From contig JBCCEJ010000095.1 in assembly GCA_039030335.1 (NCBI GenBank), forward strand, positions 1-20,446: 20,446 nucleotides of DNA, given 5' to 3'. The translations under genes were made by a program, and so were the position numbers. Shown in pieces: positions 15,777 to 20,446 of the stretch; positions within the stretch are counted from its first letter, which is position 1, and each line of letters begins with the position of its first letter. The notes under the pieces are model-generated. The model did no database searches and had not been told where the DNA came from. It saw only the letters and a program-made list of their open reading frames with translations. The stretch comes from JBCCEJ01 sp039030335 (GTDB taxonomy: Bacteria; Pseudomonadota; Gammaproteobacteria; HK1).

Positions 15777-16808
15777 ATGCCGTCACCCCCACCGCTAAAC
15801 GGACCGTTCAGAATCATCGGCGTCGACTCGTCGCCGTACACGACCAAGCTGCGCGCGGTGTTCCGGTATCGGCACATCGAACACGTGTGGCAGTGCCGGA
15901 TGCCGCAGTTCTTCGAAGAGACCCAACACGTCAGACCAGGACTCATGCCAGTCCTGGCCGATGGCGACGGCAACTATCTTACCGACAGCACGCCTCTGAT
16001 CCTGGCGTTGGAGTCCACTGGCGACCAGGAGCGGCGCGTGCTTCCTGACGACCACGGACGCGCCTTTGTCGCCGCGCTGATCGAAGACATGGCAGACGAG
16101 TGGTTGACGAAGGTACTGTTTTACTACCGGTTCAAGGCAACGGAGGCCGGGCGCCACGCGGCCGGCTGGGTCAGCGACGATACCCTGGTCGATGCGAGTC
16201 GCGAGGCCCTGTCGGCAGCGACGACCAGCTTCCATGCCCGGCAACTGGAACGCCTGCCGATCGTTGGTGCCACAGACGCACACGCCGATCTACTGGACTC
16301 GACGCTCACTAGAATTCTGTCAGCGCTGGAGGGCGCGGTCGCCAACGAACGCTTCCTGTTCGGCACGCGCCCGTCGCTGGCCGACTTTGGTCTGATCGCG
16401 CAGCTGTCGACGCTGGAACGCGACTGGGCTGGCAGCGCCGTCATGCGCGCATCCGCGCCGCGCACCGAAGCCTGGACTCGCCGCGGTACTGACCTGTCGG
16501 GCGTCACCGGCGCATGGGGCGATGAACCGATGGCTGACAACCGCTGCGTCATGGCGTTGTTGAAACTCACCGGCGAGATCTACCTGCCCTACCTGGACGC
16601 GAACGCAACCGCTCTGGCATCGGGCCGGGATCACTTCACCACAAAGCTTGCCGGTCACGAGTACGGACAGGCGCCGTTTCGCTACCAGGCGAAGTGCCTG
16701 CGCGAACTCCGGCAGCGATATCAGGCGCTGTCTGCGCAAACCCGCGCGCGCATCGGCCCGGCTCTCGATGCGACGGATTGCCTGCCCTTGTTAGAACGTA
16801 GTGTTTGA
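15777..16808 (+). CDS. Glutathione S-transferase-like protein with extended C-terminal domain
   Basis: The product has 343 residues, well above the 200-230 usual for GSTs. It has an N-terminal thioredoxin-fold domain: FRIIGVDSSPYTTKLRAVF (11-29) places Ser18/Ser19 where GST catalytic Ser or Cys residues lie, PGLMPVL (54-60) carries the cis-Pro, and TDSTPLILALE (69-79) is the glutathione gamma-Glu binding loop. A helical C-terminal domain follows, with RFLFGTRPSLADFGLIAQL typical of GSTs, and then an extra helical extension containing the motif YLPYLDANA. The ATG at 15777 lacks a good Shine-Dalgarno; GTG 15768 is an alternative. It opens a three-gene operon with an amidohydrolase (11-base gap) and a second GST. 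It probably handles a glutathione adduct or ether cleavage in the cytoplasm. Confidence 0.8.
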   Translation: MPSPPPLNGPFRIIGVDSSPYTTKLRAVFRYRHIEHVWQCRMPQFFEETQHVRPGLMPVLADGDGNYLTDSTPLILALESTGDQERRVLPDDHGRAFVAALIEDMADEWLTKVLFYYRFKATEAGRHAAGWVSDDTLVDASREALSAATTSFHARQLERLPIVGATDAHADLLDSTLTRILSALEGAVANERFLFGTRPSLADFGLIAQLSTLERDWAGSAVMRASAPRTEAWTRRGTDLSGVTGAWGDEPMADNRCVMALLKLTGEIYLPYLDANATALASGRDHFTTKLAGHEYGQAPFRYQAKCLRELRQRYQALSAQTRARIGPALDATDCLPLLERSV

Positions 16809-16819
16809 GGAATATCACC

Positions 16820-17863
16820 ATGGAGTCACACGCCGAATGGCTGGCCCAGGTCCACGAGGAAACGCTGGATCCGAGCCTGCCGATTATCGACCCGCACCAC
16901 CACCTGTGGGACTTTCGCAAAGGCGCCGTCGACACGCGCTATTTCATCCATGAGTTCCTTAAAGACGCCGGGACCGGGCACAACATCGTCGCGAGCGTAT
17001 TTATCGAGTGCGGCACGATGTTCAACGCTGACGCCGATCCAGCTTTTGCGGTCGTCGGCGAGACCGAATTCGTAAACGGCCAGGCTGCAATGGCCGCGTC
17101 GGGCGGCTACGGCCCGACACAGGTGGCCGCCGGTATCGTCGGTACCGCTTACCTGACGCAGGGGGCCAGCGCGGGCGCAGTGCTCGACGCACAGATCGCC
17201 GCCGGCAACGGGCGGTTCCGTGGGATCCGACAGGCCGCCAGCTGGGATGCGAGCCCGGAAGTCGAAAACCACCGGACCGAGCCGATGCCGGACCTCTACG
17301 CAGATGCAAAATTCAGAGAGGGATTCGCCGAACTGGCGCCGCGCGGCCTCACCTTTGAAGCGTGGTGCTATCACACCCAGATCCCGTCGTTGACGCGGCT
17401 CGCTGAAGCGTTCCCGGATACGACTATCATCCTCGACCATTTCGGCGGTCCGATCGGCGTCGGCCCCTACGCGGATCAGAAAGAGGCGGTGTTCGAAAGG
17501 TGGCGCGAGAGCGTTACCGCACTTGCCCGTTGCCCGAACGTCTACGCGAAGCTCGGCGGCCTCGCGATGGAGGTGAACGGCTTCGCCTGGCACGAACGCG
17601 TCAAGCCACCTGGCAGTGCGGAATTCATGGATGCGCAGAAGCGCTATTTCGAGTTCACGCTGGAGCAGTTCGGAGTAGAGCGCTGCATGTTCGAATCCAA
17701 CTTCCCGGTCGATAAGCTGAGCGTCAGCTATCACGTTGTCTGGAATGCCTTCAAGCGGCTGACGTCGAACTACTCGGCCGACGAGCGCGCCCGACTGTTT
17801 CACGGCACGGCCGCGGAGGTCTACCGCCTGGAGCACACTCTGGCGCGGGATGATGGCGCGTGA
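16820..17863 (+). CDS. Amidohydrolase-2 family metal-dependent hydrolase (lactonase-like)
   Basis: The product has 347 residues. ATG 16820 is chosen over the in-frame TTG 16805 because TGAGGA at 16806-16811 is well placed for it. The metal-binding TIM-barrel family is shown by IIDPHHHLWD (22-31, with His26-His28), CYHTQIP (183-189, His185), LDHFGGP (205-211, His207) and MFESNFPVDK (290-299). In many relatives the last block reads GSDWP with a metal-binding Asp; here that position is Asn294, with Asp298 nearby. The family includes lactonases and decarboxylases of sugar and aromatic acid breakdown, and the opening motif resembles fuconolactonase-type members. It sits between two GST-like genes: 11 bases after the first, and overlapping the second by four bases (GTGA). 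The substrate is unknown. Confidence 0.88.
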   Translation: MESHAEWLAQVHEETLDPSLPIIDPHHHLWDFRKGAVDTRYFIHEFLKDAGTGHNIVASVFIECGTMFNADADPAFAVVGETEFVNGQAAMAASGGYGPTQVAAGIVGTAYLTQGASAGAVLDAQIAAGNGRFRGIRQAASWDASPEVENHRTEPMPDLYADAKFREGFAELAPRGLTFEAWCYHTQIPSLTRLAEAFPDTTIILDHFGGPIGVGPYADQKEAVFERWRESVTALARCPNVYAKLGGLAMEVNGFAWHERVKPPGSAEFMDAQKRYFEFTLEQFGVERCMFESNFPVDKLSVSYHVVWNAFKRLTSNYSADERARLFHGTAAEVYRLEHTLARDDGA

Positions 17864-18483
17864 GCAGCTGGCGACTCTATAACCGCGTCGGATCGGGCGG
17901 GATGGTCGTCGAAGCAGCTCTGGTCATGGCGCAAATACCATTCGAACTGGAAGAATTGCCGTCAAAACCCGGCACACCACTCACCGACGAGTTCCGCACC
18001 GTGAATCCGTGGGCGCAGTTGCCGACGCTGGTCAGTCCGGACGGTGAGACACTGACCGAGTGCGCCGCGATTTTGATCCATCTCGCGGCCGTGGCGCCTG
18101 AACGGAGGCTCGGGCCTGCGCCCGGCACGGCGGCACACGGCCAACTTGCACGCTGGCTCGTGTTTACGAGCGTCAATGTCTACGAGGGGGTTCTGAGACG
18201 CGGTTACTCATACCGCTTCACAGACGATCCGAACGGGCATGAAGCGGTCAAGTCCGCCGCCATCCGGCGTCTGCGCGAGGCTTTTGCCGTGCTCGAACAG
18301 GCGGTGGAGAGCCCGTACTTCCTGGGCGAGTCGATGACGGTATTAGACGTCTACGTCGCCATGCTGTGGCTCTGGGCCGGCGCGGAGCGCGAATCACACC
18401 CGCGCCTCGAAGCGCTGACCAACCGGGTCCGCCGCGATGCGGTGGTCGGGCCAGTCTGGCGCAAGCACTTCGGCTCACGCTGA
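17860..18483 (+). CDS. Glutathione S-transferase
   Basis: The product has 207 residues, the normal GST length. The GTG start overlaps the amidohydrolase stop in GTGA and gives the normal N terminus MSSWRLYNRVGSGG. The likely catalytic residue is Ser12 in the GSGGMVVEAAL helix start. NPWAQLPTL (49-57) carries the cis-Pro, and LTECAAILIHLA (65-76) is the usual E-S/C-x-A-I glutathione-binding loop. The C-terminal domain shows the conserved FLGESMTVLDVYVAMLWLW segment. It is the last gene of the GST-amidohydrolase-GST operon and is followed six bases later by a strong hairpin. It probably acts on an intermediate from the amidohydrolase, or isomerises or cleaves a glutathione conjugate; this is inference from the operon. 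Confidence 0.9.
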   Translation: MSSWRLYNRVGSGGMVVEAALVMAQIPFELEELPSKPGTPLTDEFRTVNPWAQLPTLVSPDGETLTECAAILIHLAAVAPERRLGPAPGTAAHGQLARWLVFTSVNVYEGVLRRGYSYRFTDDPNGHEAVKSAAIRRLREAFAVLEQAVESPYFLGESMTVLDVYVAMLWLWAGAERESHPRLEALTNRVRRDAVVGPVWRKHFGSR

Positions 18484-18488
18484 AAGGC

Positions 18489-18513
18489 GCGGCCCGCGAA
18501 ATGCGCGGGCCGC
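18489..18513. terminator. Bidirectional terminator-like hairpin between convergent genes
   Basis: GCGGCCCGCG, a five-base loop and CGCGGGCCGC form a perfect ten-pair stem, all G/C. It lies in the 38 bases between the GST stop (18483) and the convergent acyl-CoA dehydrogenase stop (18522). No T-run is seen on either side, but the position and symmetry suit termination of both transcripts. Confidence 0.7.
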
Positions 18514-18521
18514 CGGGCTAC

Positions 18522-19769
18522 CTACCAGAGATCGTGGCGGCGCAGTTCGTTCCGGCCGACAACCATGTGGTGCACTTCGTCCGGGCCGTCCGCGAATCGC
18601 AGATGACGCATATCGGTGTACATCTTCACGAGCGGCGTCCAGTGGGACACACCGGCCGCGCCGTGCATCTGCATGGCCTGATCGATGATCGTGCAGACCT
18701 TCTCCGGCACCATCGCCTTCACGGCACTGACGTAAACGCGCGCTTCTTTGTTGCCGAGCACGTCCATCGCTTTGGCCGCCTGCAAAACGGCCAGTCGCAT
18801 CGCGTTGATCTCGATTCGGGCACGGGAGATCACTTCGAGGTTCTTGCCGAGCTTGGCGATCGGCTTGCCGAACGCAACGCGTGTGCTGGAGCGTTTGACC
18901 ATCAGCTCGAGAGCCTTCTCAGCCTTGCCAATCGAGCGCATGCAGTGGTGAATACGGCCAGGACCGAGGCGCAGCTGCGAGATCTCGAAGCCGCGGCCTT
19001 CGCCGAGCAGGATGTTCTCCTTCGGTACCCGCACGTCGTTGAAGCGCAGATGCATGTGACCGCGCGGTGCATGGTCTTCACCAAACACCTTCATGCCTTC
19101 GATGATCTCCAGCCCTGGCGTGTCCTTTGGCACGAGGATCTGCGATTGCTGCTTGTTCGGCGGCGCATCCGGGCTCGTTTTGACCATCGTAATCAGGATC
19201 TTGCAGCGCGGATCGCCAGCACCCGAGATGAAGAACTTCTCTCCGTTGATCACCCACTCGTCGCCGTCGAGCACGGCACTGGTGCTGACGTTCTTGGCAT
19301 CTGACGACGGTAGCGCCGGCTCCGTCATCGCGTAGGCCGAGCGAATTTCGCCGTTCATCAGCGGCGTCAGCCACTGCTCTTTCTGTTCCGGCGTGCCGAC
19401 GCGTTCCAGCACCTCCATGTTGCCGGTATCAGGAGCACTGCAGTTAAGCGTTTCGCTTGCGAGATCCCACTTACCGAGTTCTGCCGCGATATAGGCGTAA
19501 TCGAGGTTGTTGAGACCTTCACCAGACTCCGCGTCGGGAAGAAAGAAATTCCAGAGCCCAAGGTCCTTGGCCTTCTGTTTGGCACCGTCGAGCAGTTCGA
19601 GCTGCCGTGGATGCCAACTCCAACGGTCCTCTTTTTCTTCGTTCAGCGCGAAGAACTCTTCGGTAATAGGCGCGACGTTGTCTTCGACGTGCTTCAGCAC
19701 AGCATCCATCAAGGGCTGTGCCTCTTCCGACATCGACAGTTCGAACAGATCGCTGCGCAGATCGTGCAT
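18522..19769 (-). CDS. Acyl-CoA dehydrogenase, ACAD10/11-like branch
   Basis: The product has 415 residues. It is a cytoplasmic FAD enzyme that introduces a 2,3-double bond into an acyl-CoA and passes electrons to ETF. The start at 19769 has AGGAGA eight bases upstream; the frame opens further upstream but without a site. Visible features are AYAMTEP (145-151, FAD/substrate contact), SGAGDPRCK (182-190), LRLGPGRIHHCMRSIG (266-281) and QMHGAAGVS (367-375). The C-terminal RFADGPDEVHHMV (391-403) carries Asp394 where classical enzymes have the catalytic Glu. RLGPGRIHHCMR together with ADGPDEVH is typical of the branch related to ACAD10/ACAD11 and many bacterial aromatic or long-chain dehydrogenases. 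It converges on the GST operon and diverges from the FAD dehydrogenase gene at 20018. The acyl substrate cannot be assigned. Confidence 0.93.
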   Translation of the reverse strand: MHDLRSDLFELSMSEEAQPLMDAVLKHVEDNVAPITEEFFALNEEKEDRWSWHPRQLELLDGAKQKAKDLGLWNFFLPDAESGEGLNNLDYAYIAAELGKWDLASETLNCSAPDTGNMEVLERVGTPEQKEQWLTPLMNGEIRSAYAMTEPALPSSDAKNVSTSAVLDGDEWVINGEKFFISGAGDPRCKILITMVKTSPDAPPNKQQSQILVPKDTPGLEIIEGMKVFGEDHAPRGHMHLRFNDVRVPKENILLGEGRGFEISQLRLGPGRIHHCMRSIGKAEKALELMVKRSSTRVAFGKPIAKLGKNLEVISRARIEINAMRLAVLQAAKAMDVLGNKEARVYVSAVKAMVPEKVCTIIDQAMQMHGAAGVSHWTPLVKMYTDMRHLRFADGPDEVHHMVVGRNELRRHDLW

Positions 19770-19910
19770 GACAGGTCTCCTGAAAAGGTGGAAGCGATGA
19801 CATAGGGCCGCTGACGGGCTGGCTGAAACGTATTCCGGCGCCCACGCCAGGATGCGATCAGCATACGTGGCACACGACGCGAACAGGCCATTCATTCAGC
19901 GTAGGAGAGC

Positions 19911-19931
19911 CATGCAGCCGTTAGCTGCATG
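19911..19931. promoter_or_regulatory. Candidate operator palindrome in the divergent region
   Basis: CATGCAGC, five bases, GCTGCATG forms a perfect eight-pair inverted repeat between the divergent acyl-CoA dehydrogenase and FAD dehydrogenase genes. A further CATGCAG half-site lies at 19979-19985. An AT-rich TATACAAT at 19952-19959 could be the -10 of the plus-strand gene, but I see no good -35. Palindrome plus repeated half-site suggests binding of a dimeric regulator that could control both genes. Confidence 0.5.
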
Positions 19932-20017
19932 CCCGGAACCGCAACGTAGCATATACAATACGGCCATCGAAATTGAGCATGCAGGCCGCGCACGCGCGCC
20001 GGCAGGAGATCCGAACT

Positions 20018-20446
20018 GTGAGCACCGAGAGCTACGATGTGATTGTGGTGGGCGCCGGCAATGCCGCGATGTGCGCCGCGATGTCAGCCCACGAAAACGG
20101 CGCCAGCGTCGTCATCCTGGAGCGTGCCCCCGAGGATGAGGCGGGCGGAAACAGTCGCTACACGGCCGGCGCGCTGCGCTTCGCGTACGACGGGCTGCAA
20201 GACATCGCGACACTGGTCGACCTGACCACCAAGGAAATCGAGGAGAACGATTTCGGGACGTACACAACCGATCAGTTCTTCGACGACATGTTCCGGGTCA
20301 CGCAGTACCGCACGGACCCCGATCTTTGCGAAATCCTTGTCACCAAGAGCCTGGAAACCACCAAGTGGATGCATTCCAAGGGCATCCGCTTCATGCCGAT
20401 GTACGGGCGGCAGGCCTTCAAGGTCGACGGCAAGATGAAGTTCTGG
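20018..20446 (+). CDS. tcuA: FAD-dependent dehydrogenase, tricarballylate dehydrogenase TcuA-like (3' partial)
   Basis: The first 143 residues are present and the gene runs off the window in frame. GTG 20018 is preceded by AGGAGAT at 20004-20010. YDVIVVGAGNAAMCAAMSA (about residues 6-24) is the FAD-binding Rossmann motif GxGxxA, followed by VVILERAP with the ribose-binding Glu. GGNSRYTAGALRF (about 45-57) matches the GGNS-x-x-T block of TcuA-type flavoproteins in the fumarate reductase/succinate dehydrogenase superfamily, which oxidise tricarballylate to cis-aconitate. The catalytic domain is not in view, so a related dehydrogenase of another substrate is possible. It is divergent from the acyl-CoA dehydrogenase. 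Confidence 0.85.
   Translation, partial: MSTESYDVIVVGAGNAAMCAAMSAHENGASVVILERAPEDEAGGNSRYTAGALRFAYDGLQDIATLVDLTTKEIEENDFGTYTTDQFFDDMFRVTQYRTDPDLCEILVTKSLETTKWMHSKGIRFMPMYGRQAFKVDGKMKFW

Noticed and set aside
16826..17836. A 336-residue minus-strand frame antisense to the amidohydrolase
   Set aside because: The plus strand carries all family motifs. The antisense frame has no recognisable domain.

Overview
This 20.4 kb window is GC-rich bacterial chromosome, and every gene type in it is familiar from Pseudomonadota. A Liv-type branched-chain ABC importer, YaaA, glutathione-transferase-like proteins, an acyl-CoA dehydrogenase of the ACAD10/11-like branch and a TcuA-like flavoprotein together suggest a heterotrophic beta- or gammaproteobacterium. 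The exact taxon cannot be fixed from the sequence alone. I see no rRNA, tRNA, insertion sequence, CRISPR array or phage gene.

Layout. Positions 1-247 hold a well-formed sigma70-type promoter and a 58-residue orphan gene with a near-perfect Shine-Dalgarno. Positions 248-937 are about 690 bases with no convincing gene. Positions 938-7887 encode two very large polytopic membrane proteins (1,493 and 823 residues, together roughly 60 predicted membrane helices by eye). They overlap by four bases and are of unknown function; the first has a roughly 350-residue soluble N-terminal region. Positions 8020-12653 are a complete five-gene branched-chain-type ABC importer: binding protein, LivH, LivM, LivG and LivF. 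A strong hairpin separates the binding protein from the rest.

On the minus strand, positions 15549-12695 hold yaaA followed by a TPR-methyltransferase fusion gene. Divergent from them, positions 15777-18483 are a compact plus-strand operon: a GST-like protein, an amidohydrolase-2 family metal hydrolase and a second GST. It ends at a GC-rich hairpin facing the convergent acyl-CoA dehydrogenase gene (19769-18522, minus). Divergent from that gene, a TcuA-like FAD dehydrogenase starts at 20018 and runs off the window.

How the parts may work together. The importer, the GST/amidohydrolase operon, the acyl-CoA dehydrogenase and the FAD dehydrogenase look like parts of a catabolic neighbourhood: uptake of a small carboxylate or amino-acid-like compound, hydrolysis and thiol chemistry, then CoA-ester oxidation. 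This is inferred from gene families and proximity; no substrate can be read from the sequence. The least explained element is the giant membrane-protein pair.
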